From assembly GCA_963576725.1 (NCBI GenBank), contig OY755238.1, positions 27,000,334 through 27,064,333 on the forward strand: a stretch of 64,000 nucleotides of DNA, read 5' to 3'. This document shows positions 11,291-24,100 of the stretch, in pieces (the first letter of the stretch is position 1; each line of letters starts with the position of its first letter). The notes under the pieces were generated by a model that worked only from the letters and a program-made list of their open reading frames with translations, did no database searches and had not been told where the DNA came from. This stretch comes from Azorinus chamasolen (lineage: Eukaryota > Mollusca > Bivalvia > Cardiida > Solecurtidae). The position numbers were made by a program, and so were the translations under genes.

Positions 11291-11509
11291 TTAAACCATT
11301 CCCTCATATTGTCGCCTCTTCAAAAGTCACCTGTTGAAACCATTGTGATAAATAGAGCATTTGCTCCTATAGGAGCAAATGCTCTATTTATCACAATGGT
11401 TTCAAACTACAAAATTCTAAAATTATCCTATTCTCTAGTTAATGTTCCTTCTCGGTAGATTTATTCAAATTGGTTGAATCTAAAAATAGCCTATGAGGTA
11501 ATCGGTTAA
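11291..11509 (-). mobile_element. Family C MITE with perfect hairpin
   Basis: 219 bp between TTAA sites. The central hairpin from GAAACCATTGTGATAAATAG to its exact mirror is perfect and has no loop; its centre is TTGCTCCTATAGGAGCAA. Best-preserved C copy. Confidence 0.92.
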
Positions 11510-11576
11510 AGCGCACATAGAACAGAAAGTAGAAATCAATGCAACAAAGAATGTTTCACTTAAACAATGAATTATT

Positions 11577-11836
11577 CGTACACTGATCTTATATATTTCT
11601 CCACTTGAGACCTGCTATACGTACACCGATCTTATATATTTCTCCACTTGAGACCCGCTTTACGTACACTGATCTTATATATTTCTCCACTTGAGATCCG
11701 CTATACGTACACTGATCTTATATATTTCTCCACTTGAGATCCGCTATACGTACACTGATCTTATATATTTCTCCACTTGAGACCCGCTATACGTACACTG
11801 ATCTTATATATTTCTCCACTTGAGACCTGCTATACG
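11577..11836. repeat. Tandem repeat, 44 bp x 6
   Basis: Six nearly identical units containing ACACTGATCTTATATATTTC and TCCACTTGAGACCCGCTATA. High identity suggests recent expansion. Confidence 0.93.
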
Positions 11837-11839
11837 ACG

Positions 11840-12476
11840 ACATCCAGCATGAATAGGCTCTGTAAACACTGAAACACTGATTAGCCTTCGAGTTGAAAAC
11901 ATCACGTCTGATCAGGATCTACACTGCTTTTTCACAGACACCATGCATACAGAGGCAGCTCTGATGGATCGCAAACAGTGCAGTAACTATTGTAAACGCG
12001 GCGGTTGAATTGACTCTACACTGTTTTCATAGCCGAAAGGTTTGCGTATAACAGAACTCTAATGTTCTACGCTCACGGCGTACTGTCCTGTGATTTGTTG
12101 TTTTCGCTTTGACTGTTCAGATTTCTCTGAATCAGGAATAAATATGAGATGTTACAGAATGCGGTAGCTTAATCCCTTGACACGTGAAAAAATGGAAATC
12201 TAGGAAAAAAGTCCTCAAGAAAATTTAAAAGGGAACTTGAAAAACATCGCTATTAATTAATGAGTGTATTTCTAATGTTTATTGATTCGATATGCGCCAT
12301 TTCAATATGTATTTGTTTTTAACTGTTGGTAAAACATTTTATATTCATTGTTAAATCTCGTTAACAATATTATCATGTATTAATAATTTAATATAGAACA
12401 AAATGTATGTAGACGTCCCCCAACAGCTCCCACAGGACTACTGGCGTTCTCGAACATTAAGCGCAAATATTTATTT
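11840..12476. other. Eroded hairpin debris, no gene
   Basis: Scattered phrases such as TCTGATCAGGATCTACACTG come from B/H hairpins. From about 12100 nothing is recognisable. Confidence 0.4.
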
Positions 12477-12704
12477 ATTAGCCATGTCCTCATATTGACC
12501 CCTTTTGACACTTCTGTAAAAGTCACTTTTGAAACCATTGTGATAAACAGTGCATTTGCTCCACAGGAGCCAATGCTTTATATATCACAATGGTGTCAAA
12601 ACTACTCAATTATAGAGTCTATACTATCTTACAGTACATGCTCCTGTTCAGCAGATTTATTCAAAGAAGTTTGGTCTTAAATAATCTATGATGGAATTAG
12701 TTAA
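12477..12704 (-). mobile_element. Family C MITE
   Basis: Hairpin GAAACCATTGTGATAAACAG with a shortened centre TTTGCTCCACAGGAGCCAA. The right end ATGGAATTAGTTAA is degenerate. Confidence 0.75.
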
Positions 12705-12730
12705 CTGAGCACATAGTCCCGCTTTAGTCA

Positions 12731-12976
12731 GCTAACCATTTATTCCATATAGTAACCTTTTGAAACCTATATGCAAACAGAGATGAGCCAGATCAGGTGG
12801 CGTCTGTAGAACGTGCTCTGTTTGCTTATAGAATATCTTAGATCTGAGTCAATACTATTTGGTAAAGACATATCGCCACCTGTGCATTATTTCATATAAT
12901 ACAATATAAAACGATTAGATAATTAATGTTCAGAATGGATGGATCCTGCCACGAATATTCATAGAGTAAAAGGTTA
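12731..12976 (-). mobile_element. Family B MITE, reverse
   Basis: CTAACCATTTATTCCATATA, GCAAACAGAGATGAGCCAGA, GTGCTCTGTTTGCTTATAGA, then CACGAATATTCATAGAGTAA and GGTTAA. Confidence 0.65.
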
Positions 12977-13227
12977 AAGTTCAAATAGTTTGAGACAGTA
13001 TGGCACAGTAACTCACTGGCTTATCATCGTTTCGGAATCGGTAAGAGATAACACAGGAATGCTACGCCAGTTAGTCAATCTATTTTCTCTGTCGACAGAT
13101 ATAAGAATGGAGTCTGCAATGAATAGTCGAGGGCCAACGTTGAACTCATTCGACAGTTTGACAGAATGACTCACTGGTATAATCGTTAAAACGATAAACG
13201 AATAGGTCAACCCGCCCGGGTTTCTCT

Positions 13228-13243
13228 ATACTCTCTCTGTGTG

Positions 13244-13323
<80 letters not shown>

Positions 13324-13397
13324 CCCTCTCTCTCCCTCTCTCTCCTCTCTCTCTCTCCCCCTCTCTCTCTCTCTCGCTCTCTCTCGCTCTCTCTCTC
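13228..13397. repeat. (CT)n microsatellite
   Basis: Long CT run, pure to about 13320, then interrupted by CCC and GCT. Open frames made only of Ser/Leu are artefacts. Confidence 0.97.
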
Positions 13398-13760
13398 AGA
13401 AACGGATGTTATTCAACACAAATATACATTATATTTATTCAAGAGAGTAGGTAAGATGTTCAAAAACGTGCGTGCAATCTAATACCACAACTACTACATG
13501 GGCTGAGTGAAAATAAGTATTCTGCCATTGACGTCAAATTGCTCAGTTTGATTACATACTATAGGTCATGAATTATGTGTTTTTGTGATATGTCAAATCT
13601 AGTTCAAGGTCTATAATCATAAGTTGCTTCGGAATATTGTAATCTTAACCCGCATCGTACTGTAAGAAGCACACCTGCTAACACTTGGATGTGTCTGCTG
13701 CATGTTTTACTTATGATGTGTACAAGCGATTGACAAACAGTTGAAGCAATTGCAAACGAA
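13398..13760. other. No gene seen
   Basis: No exon or complete element recognised. Confidence 0.4.
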
Positions 13761-14014
13761 TCAACCATTTCACCGCCAACGTGGCATACATGCGACAAGA
13801 CAAATAAATAGTGCAGTCATAGATCAGACGGCACCTTTTCAAGGCGGAGTCTGATCAGGGAGGGACTTCAGTTTTTGTCTCAAACTTTATTTCTATATAT
13901 GTGCTTTATTCCTTTAAAATTTGCATTTATTTATCTCATTTCCTTACTTTACCGAATACTTTAACAAAATTGATTTGCCGACGACAATATGAAACATGGC
14001 ACCGAAACGGTTAA
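13761..14014 (+). mobile_element. Family J element (TTAA)
   Basis: CAACCATTTCACCGCCAACG start; AATAGTGCAGTCATAGATCA hairpin half; the J phrase TATATATGTGCTTTATTCCT; end CACCGAAACGGTTAA. Matches 43896-44127. Confidence 0.7.
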
Positions 14015-14099
14015 CATGGTAAGGGCTAATTTATGCACTTCACAACAACAGGTCGGGTGTCGCCCCGTACTTCATTCTCCGTGTTGTTATTTTTATTGG

Positions 14100-14395
14100 T
14101 TATTGAGCTTAGACCTTGATGAGATGTCGATTCAACTGGACGTCCCATCTGTAGTCCAGCTGTTTGAAAATGCCCGTCAAATCGTGCATAGCAGGCAAAG
14201 GGTTGATATTATTTCTGTAGTACATCGTTAGTAATTAGCTCTCATAACATGCTGCTATATACAATTACGTACATGTATATTAACATTTAGCCTGCTTTGG
14301 GTGGAGGAGTTAATACCTACACAAACAGTTTGGATCGGCGTTCCATCAGGATTCACACTGTTTGACACCCTGATTGCATTTTGGTAGACAAACAT
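14100..14395. mobile_element. Two family D remnants
   Basis: TTGATGAGATGTCGATTCAA with GGACGTCCCATCTG, and ACAAACAGTTTGGATCGGCG with CAGGATTCACACTGTTTGAC. Confidence 0.4.
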
Positions 14396-14464
14396 ATTAT
14401 AGGTTAAAGTTTGGATATGTAACAGGTGAAACATTCTTTAAAAGTAATTTGCTCAACAGGCTAA

Positions 14465-14700
14465 ATGTTAGGTTCCATTCATCGCTCAGTGCAAGTAACG
14501 AGTCACTAATGTCCTTTGCAAACAGTGTAGACCAAGACGACAGGGCTTCTAGAGAAGCCCTCTAATCTGGGTCTGCACTGTTTACCAAGTTACTATTTTC
14601 TTTACAAAAGCTCTGAATAGTCAAGGTAAGCTTGATCTGTTTGAATTTGGAATGGTCCATTTGCAAATGTATCGTTGAAGTGGTCCAAAACACTTTAAGT
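14465..14700 (+). mobile_element. Family H copy
   Basis: GAGTCACTAATGTCCTTTGC, hairpin GCAAACAGTGTAGACCAAGA ... GGGTCTGCACTGTTTACC centred on GGGCTTCTAGAGAAGCCC, then GGTAAGCTTGATCTGTTTGA. Confidence 0.65.
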
Positions 14701-14705
14701 AATTG

Positions 14706-15069
14706 TATGGTTTAACTTTTGTGAGGTTGATGATAATAACGAAACCATGGAAATGTCAAAATATTCTCCTTTGCATTAGCTTTTAAAAGATACGTGTGTA
14801 TTTTACTTAGTGCAAAGACCATAGAACCAACCCTACAGGTAAGTTCATGGTAAAACCCCATGACTTATCATGAAAGACTTTGGGCAAGTCTATGTTATTC
14901 TGTTTTTTGTATGAAACTATGCGTCTCCTCATTGATTTTTATGCACTCACCTACTTTCATTTCAAAGCGAGGCAGTGTTATCTATTATGAACTTCACACG
15001 CGTATACAAAGCCGACCATTGACCTTTACGTCCAAGTAGATCACCGACATCGTATCTTCGAATGTAAAG
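14706..15069 (+). promoter_or_regulatory. Candidate 5' region of GDAP1-like copy 1
   Basis: Repeat-poor DNA immediately upstream of the first exon. No TATA box or initiator can be assigned. Position is the only evidence. Confidence 0.25.
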
Positions 15070-15123
15070 ATGTCTACCGAGCTGGAGCTCTACTATTTCC
15101 CACAGTCGTACTACTCTCAGAAG
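15070..15123 (+). CDS. GDAP1: GDAP1-like copy 1, exon 1
   Basis: 18 codons, MSTELELYYFPQSYYSQK, phase 0, donor AAG|GTAAAA. First strand and helix of the GST fold. The ATG aligns with the ATG of copy 2. Confidence 0.85.
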
Positions 15124-18100
15124 GTAAAACTGATTACTCATTTATTTTGATTATTGATATAGCGGTATATACATGTATTTGTTATGATCATGCCTATGCT
15201 AAACTACATGTTTATAATTTACTGTAAAGGGTTAACCCTTTGAATGTGTACACGCATGTACTGTCATTTGCAAACAGTCAAAATCCAAATCAGAGGGATG
15301 CTAGAGGAGCCCTCTGATCAGGATCTGGACTGTTTGCCATTCATAATCCCCTACAAGGTTTAAGCCTTTTCTAGTGAATGAACTCAGTATTTAAATACTG
15401 ATTTCATATTCCACTCTGAAAATTCAGCGTTTAAAATGACAAGGCCCAGTTGTGCAGTCAGGTAACTCGCTGTCAAATGAATCAGCCTTTTAACTCTTTC
15501 GCGGCCAAAATGTGTCGTCTGCAAACGTTGTCGTCTGCTAAAATTTTCCGTTTTTATTTTTCTTCAATTTGGTTTCAACAAACATCCACAGTTACAAACA
15601 TGTTGGATCCAAACTGTTTGCATAGGTAATCACAGATGCGATATTGGCAGCGAAAGAGTTAACACTAACCACGCTAAGAAAAATGTATGTTGATATTTTG
15701 AATACATCCAATTCAATGAAGCTTTTGAGACTAAACCGAGTATCATGCAGCTTTGATTCTTATGAGACGCCGAGTTAATAGATTTCATATTTGTATCAAT
15801 TACGAAACAATATTGGATCACGGAAAAAGTAACATTGGCGATGTGGTTTACATGTACAATGAAAGACAAAAAATTACCATATTAGAGTTATGAAGCAGAT
15901 GTCCGTTTTGCAAATGCCAGTTAGATCTACTTAGCTTGTTAATATCCGATGTGTACTGCAAATTGCAAATTAACCCTTGTCCTAATTAATCGCCGTATGG
16001 TCGTAGTTTGCAAACAGTTTGGCTCCAGATCAGACAACAACTAACCTATCAGGATCCGTACCCCACGACACTGGGCAAGAATCTATTCTCTTCTCAATAG
16101 TTTGAATGAATCTGATATATGTAAACCTTGCAAGCAGACAAAGTTGAAGAGACATTATGTTTATAACAGGATACATATTAAAGGTAATTAATGTACAGCA
16201 GAATCCCTATAATGTGACCACTTAAAAATAACCATAGCTGTCTTTATAAGCAGGTGGTTGCTTAATACAGGTAGAAAGTTATGCAGAAAGCTCCTATAGG
16301 AGCTTTCTGCATAACTTTTGTCCTGTATTAAGCTACCATCTGCCTCTGTCACCCATAATTATTCCCCTTTTTGGTGGTCGCATTAGAGGCGTTTTACTAT
16401 ATATTGTAGGATCTATAATTCTGACATTATTTGTAGTTTGTGCGAAGGTTAACAACCGTAGCTTTAGTCCTTCACCTAATGAATATTCGTGTAAAGAATA
16501 ATGACGTCATGGATATTAATTAGATTAAGATTTATTATGGCATGTAAACACAGGGATTGTTGGGTCATGGCAAAAACTGTAGCATAATATCATTATTGTT
16601 CTAGGAGCTGTCTAATCTGGATCTACTCTGTTTGCAAAGGGGTAGAAATGTGTATTTATGGAGAAAAAATAAAACGTGATTTAACTCGTCCGCTATCTAT
16701 GCCGCACTCGTAACCCTATGCAAACCGTTTCGATCCAGGTGAGACGCCGAGTAAATCTAGTTCTGTCTCATCCAGTTCTACACGGTTTGATATTGTGATT
16801 GTTGAGACTGTTGAAGCTACTTGTCGTATTTTCAAACAGCTTGGATTTTAACGAGATACCGAGTAACTCGGTGCCTCACCAGGATCCAAGCTGTTTGTCA
16901 GATGAGCATTTCTTAAATGCATTAACAGAATAAAAGAGTTTGACAATTTGTTTTGGGCAGAAAAAATCTTGAAATTGGTTAAAATACAGATTTACGTATA
17001 ACTCATTGACCGGCTCGTGGTGTCATTAACACGTTTGATGCCATGTGTTGTCGTGAAGTCGTTGACTGCCGCGTTTTGTCGTCTGCATTTTTTTGTCTAC
17101 TCCCATTTTAATTTGTAATTTTTTTCTTCATTTTAATTTTCAAAAATATACATTACTATAGTAGCAATCACATTGAATCCTGGAGAGACGTCGAGTTTCT
17201 TAGAGAGTCGTTGGCTCAAGGATGATAACCCACTATATGTTGTTATATTTAAAATGTTAACCCTTTCTGTAAGCGAGTCATTAATGTCCTTTGCAAAAAG
17301 TGTAGAACCAATTGTAAGGGATCTTCTATTAACCCTCTCACCAGGATCTGCAATTTTTGTCATGTTACACTTTCCTTTTAAAAACTCTGAATATTCAAAA
17401 TAAACTTGACCTGTCTGTATATTTGAATATATCATTTAAAATTTCCGCGTTTAAAGGGTTCCGTCTTTAACAACTATTTGTCAACCCTCCCTTCCCCTCC
17501 CCTCTCCTCCCAATCTATCCCTGTGTATGATGTGACATTATTCGAGACAATTCTAAAGAGTGGTCACACCATCACAGTATGTAGGGTTTGATGGAGAAAT
17601 GACGAGTTTAGTATTTAGGTATGCATTAGTATTTGGGTATGCATTAGTATTTGGGTATGCATTAGTATTTGAGTATGCATTAGTATTTAGGTATGCATTA
17701 GTATTTGCGTATGCATTAGTATTTGGGTATGCATTAGTATTTGGGTATGCACCTTTGTCTATAGCTCTGCTTGTGGTGCTAAATCAGACAGTGATATTTA
17801 TCAAAAATTCTTGTAATATAAAGTAAATCCTTGCGTGTTTATTTTTTTGTGTCATTTAGGTGTTTGTGTTTGTGTGTGTGCGTGCGTGCGTGCGTGCATG
17901 ATGCTATGGAATAGGGTTCTTCCAAATGTACAGTAAATCCCCTCAAAAGCAACAACTTAATAATAAATGTTCCGTCCTTTGTTATTGCTGGTAAGCGAGA
18001 CCTTGTTACAGGAAAATCTGTTGGGGTTTATTTCAGAGGTGTTTAATCCTTTACACCACATGAACATATGTTAATGACTTTGCAAACAGACTAAACTCAG

Positions 18101-21100
18101 ATCAGACGATCCTGAAAAAACCGTCCATTCAGGATCTGCTCTGTTTGTTTGTGAAATTTAACAGATCTGGATCAATGGTTTCTTCCACGAAGAAAAAATC
18201 ATGTGTTCACATGCTATAAAATTCAACCACTTAATACCCATGATGTCATTAGTTTTAGCATTGTTTTAATAAAAGAAACATAGAGTAAATACCTAAAATA
18301 AAAGTTCAAGAACACCCCATTGAGAATATCTACGACTCTATAACAGAGAAGGTGAGCTACTATTGTTGGTAAAATATATCGGCAATTCAAACAGATCTGC
18401 TGAAAACCGGAGGAAATTGTGGTATGACAACTTATACGAATATAAAATTATTAAGTCGTTTATAATTTTGATTATTACAATAATAATGGTTATGCTGATG
18501 GTGCTGATTTATCGAAATAACACTACAACTATTACTACAACTATTACTACTACAACTATTACTACTACAACTATTACTACTACAACTATTACTACAACTA
18601 TTACTACAACTATTACTACTACAACTATTACTACTACAACTATTACTACAACTATTACTACTACAACTATAACTAATTCAAAAATTACTACTACAATTAT
18701 TACAAATACAACAACTACTACTACAACTATTACTACAAATATTACTAATACAACTATTACTAATACAACTATTACTTCTACTAAAAATAGCACCATAATG
18801 TACACATTCAACAAATAGCAAACGTGAGGTACACGAAATTATAACAAATAGCACTATGATGTACAGATACAACAAATAGCAGACGTGAGGCACACATACA
18901 CCACATAGCACTATGATGTAGCATTCAACAAATAGCACCATGAGGCACACTGTTTTATGTGTGTTTTTCACTGCTCGGTTTAAGGCCCCCCACCCCCACC
19001 CTCTCCCCCTCTTCCCGCTTCTTCTTTTCAAGCTTTTCTTTAACTGGTACTTATTCAAGAGGACTTCTCACTGCTACTTGTTAAGGTGTACATTTCGCTG
19101 TTGTTTGTTAAAATGTACCTATCGCTTCGACTTGTTAGTTTGATGAGTACCTGTCGCTGGCTGCTATTCTCTTTGGTACAGGTTAATGTGGACTACACTT
19201 CCCACTGCTGTTTGTGAAGGTGTACTTCTCGCTTCTATTGGTTGTACTTGTTAATGCGTACCTGTCACTGTGGGTTAGTGTACTTGTATGTGTATACATC
19301 CGTCGCTCCTATTTGTTATACGTTTACCTGTCACTCGTATTTCCTTTATGTGTAGCTATTCCTGCTACTTGTTATACATGCACCTATTATGGTTGCTTCT
19401 GATTGTTAATGAGTACCTGTCGCTTGTTATAAACGTATCTGTCGCTACTGCTTTTGTTAATGTGTACCTGTCGCTGCTATTTGCTATACGTTTACTTGTC
19501 GCAGCTATTTATTACATATGTTATATGTTTTCATGACGTTGCAATTTGCTTTAGGTGTACATGTCTCTTATGTCTGTTAAGGCGTACCTGTCGCTGCCAT
19601 TTTGTAGGTTTATCTGTCTCTGATACTTGTGAAGATGTGCTTGTCGCTGTTATTCATTAGCATGTACCTGATGCTGCTATTTGTTAAATGTGTACCTGTT
19701 GCTGCTATTTGTTGTGGTGTACCTGTCGCTCCTAATTTGCTCTACGGTATATATTTCGCTGTTGTTTTTTACAAGTGTACCTATCGCTGCTACTTGTTAA
19801 TTAATGTGTACTTCTCGCTACTATTTGTTATAGGTGTATCTTGCACTGCTTGAGAAAAAGATTTCGTTCAGAGAACGTCTTGTCTTTATCCACTTGAAAG
19901 AGCAAAATGAAGACTGGTTCCTTCGTGTGAATCCTACTGGCCTGGTTCCCGCTCTTAAAGATGGAGATGACGTTATTGCCGAATCAGAGGAGATAATCGA
20001 CTATGTTGATGGAAAAACTGATTCAGGTATTTTCCCACAATAAAATCTATAAATCGATAGCAATATAAGGCAGATATAAATCAATTGTTTTTCTTTTAAC
20101 CCGTTACTCCATGAATGTTCATGTTTTACAGTGGCATAAAATAGTAACATACATACTTTATTAGTGGTCTGATGTGGACCTACTCTGTTTGCAAAGGTGT
20201 GGAAAGGATTGTTTATAAATTAAAGGGTTAAGAATAGCCAATACTCTTCGATTAAGCTACCATCTGCCTTTAATACACAGAAGTGGATCTTTTTGTGGTC
20301 GCATTAGAAATGTTTAACAGCATTGAAAATGATTTGATAAGAAATGCCCTTTGCTAACATCCTGCAAATAATATTTAAAGTGTGATGATTTGTCAGAAAT
20401 AACAGCTTCAAAGACGTGTCTTCACCTTTTCTAAATCTGCTGGACCGATTTAACATGATGTGGATAATATCTGAATATATACAATTGTTCAGATAGCAAG
20501 TGACCTTAGTGACAGCTATAGAGTCATGTCCTTCTTGTATATTGTTGAGAACTATAGAGTCATACCCTTCATGTATATTTGTATATTGATGACAGCTACA
20601 GAGCCATGCCTTTTTGTATATTGAGAGCTATAGAGCCATGCCCTCTCTGTATATTGTTGAAAGCTATAGAGTCATGCCTTTCCTGTATATTGTTGAGAGC
20701 TATAGAGTCATACCTTTCTTGTATATTATTGAGAGCTATAGAGTCATACCTTTCTTGTATATTGATGAGAGCTATAGAGGCATACCCTTCCTGTATATTG
20801 TTGAGAGCTATAAAGTCATACCTTTCTTGCATATTATTGAGAGCTATAGAGTCATACCTTTTTGTATATTGATGAGAGCTATAGAGGCATACCCTTCCTG
20901 TATATTGTTGAGAGTTATAAAGTCATACCTTTCTTGTATATTTGTTATAGTTATAGAGTCATGCCCTTCTTGTATATTTTTGAGAGCTATAGAGTTGTGC
21001 CTTTCTTTAATATTGTTGAGTAATGCCCTTATTATATATTAGTGAGAGCTATAAAGTCATGCCCTTCTTGTATATTGGTGAGAGCTATAGAGCATAACCC

Positions 21101-24100
21101 TTCTTGTACATTGGTAAGAGCTATAGAACCACGCCCTTCCTATATAATTTGTTGGGAGCTATATAGTTATGCCCTTCTTGTATATTGTTAAGAGCTATAG
21201 AGCTATGCCCTTCCTGTATATTGCTGAGAGCTATAGAGCGATGTCTTTCATGTATATTGTTGAGAGCTATAGAGTTATGCCCTACTTGTATATTGGTAAG
21301 AGCTATAGAGCGATGCCCTTCTTGTATATTATTGAGAGCTATATAGTTAATCCCTACTTGTATATTGGTAAGAGCTATAGAGCCATGCCCTTATTGTATA
21401 CTGGTTAGAGCTGTAGTGTTATGCCCTTCTTATATATTGGTGAGAGCTATAGCGCCATGTCCTTCTGATATACTGGTTAGAGCTTTAGCGTCATACCCTT
21501 CTTGTATATTCCTTGAAGACAGGCATAGGAAGTGGCCGGTCTTTTCTCAGTCTTGTCACACTGTGGCGTATATCATATGTCACTCTATGACGTATATCTC
21601 CTTAAATTTGGATTTGATACCGTTTTGATTTATTTCATTTTTTAGAATAAATTACTGAATGAATGTCAAACGTTGAGTTACCCGGTGTCTCATCAGGATC
21701 CAAACTGTTTTAAAATTTGAGTAAAGTCGCGGATAGCACTATAAGGGATAGTAGTTTATAACCTGATCAAGCGTAATTAATTTTGTGTATCATCTAGATC
21801 TCGGATGTTAGCAAGCGTTAATACAACTTCGTCCGTTATTTGATAAAGTTTGAAAGTCTAAAGGTGGACGAGGTAGAAGGAGGCGGACCAATGCATGTGT
21901 CTTATTTTCTGACTAAAGGTCCGCGATTAGCGCCAGATGTCAGCACTCCACACGGTCAGAGGGTGGACGAGATCCGGAAGTGGTTATTCGACATACCCGT
22001 GGAGGAGGTCACATATGGTACACTACTTAATGCCGGAGTCAGGACCGGAGAGATGAAATTTCCAAAAATGTTCTTGGATCTTATCACTCGAGAACGATAT
22101 GGTATGACTTAGTCAAGTTCCATCCTCTATTCTGATAGAGGTCCATCTTACATGTACACAATGGAAATAGAGTAGACCCAGATGAGACAGATCATTAATC
22201 CTTTCCTCCATGAATATTCATGAAAGAAATAAGGACATCATGAATATGAAATAGATTAAATTGTTATAATAACACATTGATACAGGAATGTTTGGCCATG
22301 GCAGAAACAATAGAGTTATACGTATAACATATCATGAGCAAACAGAGCAGACCTTGATAAGACGGCTCCTATAGGAGTAGTCTGATCTGGGTCTACTCTG
22401 TTTGCAAAGGCGTAGAAAGGTGTATTTTGGAGTAAAGGGTTAAGGAACCGCATCAGGGTATGCCCTGTATTATAAACCGTTCTTCCATATATTGTATCAT
22501 CATGAAAATTCAACTAATTCTTGAAGTAAAAGGTTACTGTAACATGTTTTGTAAATTTTAGACGGTATTACTCTTTGGCGAGATGGAGATAACCTGTCAA
22601 AATGTTGACCAGTATGATTCTCTCATTTCCTGTTCAATGTTATACGACATATAACACCCAGTAACAAATAGCTAATACCACGTATTACATTGTTATGGTT
22701 TGATTTTGCCCTTTTCTGAAATTGCAGCTAAATCCTTAACAGCAAGCATCGCTGAATTTACAGCTAGAATGGAGGCCAATCCATCTTTACATGACGTGTT
22801 TACAAAGAAGATTGATCGGTATCACTGGAAGCTTGATACCGTGTTTAACGAACAGCGTGTTCGCGTGGTGCTTGGAGAACTGCAAAACACTTTTGACAAG
22901 ATAGAACAAGAGTTAGAAAAGTCCAGAAAAGGTAAGTCAACAGTTATAATACATGTATGTTACAAGGCCAAATCGTTATGAAGCTTCCGAGACTGGGTTC
23001 TTTTTCAAGTATCTGTCGGGTCGGATTTTGAGCAAGCCCCGAATCTGACTGATCAGATGCTTGAGAACCAACTTAGGTGCATTGAAAAGGATTTTTTAAC
23101 CTAAGATAATGCCAAAGGTGTATCAAATTGAAATACGTCCGCTAGCGAATATGTAACTCTTTCCTGCACATGTATAAACGCCTCTACAAGCCTTGGCACA
23201 CAGATTAGACGGCTCATGTAAGAGCCATTTGACCCGGATCTGCTCTGGTTGCTTATGAAATATTAATAGATTTGAATCCCCACAGTTTCTACCATTACCA
23301 AAAGCATCCTTTGTACATATGCATTTATAAAAAATCAATTTGTGTTGACTTTAATGGAATTCAGCATGGAAAGGTTTAAAATAATGCGATCCATCTTTTG
23401 ATCGACCGTGCGCCTATTTTTTACCAGCTGTTCTTCTGTGCACGGAACAAATTACATTGTTTCATTCACAGAAGAACATTTGAGTAGAACCACCGACCCA
23501 CCGCAAACCAGCCGGAAGGCTTCTTCTCATGACAAATCCAAATGCCCAGATCGGGATTCGAACCACGGCTGTGATACAGCGAAACTCTTAATTCAGGTCA
23601 ATACAATATATATGTTATCCATTTATAATAATTATATTATTATTCTAATCCCATGTGACTTTCGTTTAAGCGAAATATTAGACCCAGTCCTGTAGCTCTT
23701 TGATCAAGATCGACTGCGTATGTATAACATACACGATTCTCTGTCATAGTTCATATATATACATGTAGTGCATAATATAGTTTTATTTCATAAGCAAATA
23801 AAACAGAGTCTGATCAGAAGGCTTCTGTAGGAGCTGCCAGATCTGATGTGTGTCTATTCTAGTTTAAATGACGCTTTTACAGTAAAACCTCTCTTAACCG
23901 GAATTCTAGTTGAGAAGAATTTAGATATTTTAGGTTAATGTAGGGTGAAAGTCATACAGAAAGCTCCTGAGCTTTCTGCATAACTTCCACCCTGCATTAA
24001 GCTGTCAACTGTCTCCAACACCCATATTTATACTAAATTTAATGTCCAGTCAAGAGAGGTTTAACTGTGTGAGGTAATGGGTTAACTGTTTACGTTCGCT

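Noticed and set aside
11350..11410. Rho-independent terminator or microRNA hairpin
   Set aside because: The hairpin is the centre of a dispersed TTAA element with many copies; a bacterial terminator does not apply, and a loopless 66-bp palindrome is not a usual pre-miRNA.
18363..18818. 151-codon Thr/Ile-rich frame and its Val-rich opposite strand
   Set aside because: Pure microsatellite translation without start context or conserved ends.
20579..21408. Several open frames with a 12-residue repeat
   Set aside because: 36-bp minisatellite inside an intron; frames overlap on both strands and break at unit indels.
21840..21918. N-terminal extension MIKFESLKVDEVEGGG before GDAP1-like exon 3
   Set aside because: An AG acceptor at 21917-21918 and equal exon length in copy 2 show that this part is intron.
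23550..23625. Possible tRNA gene
   Set aside because: Only the B box is clear; no acceptor stem pairing. The following domain shows a SINE.
23408..23695. 95-codon frame starting MRLFFTSCSS
   Set aside because: Runs antisense through the SINE; no family recognised.
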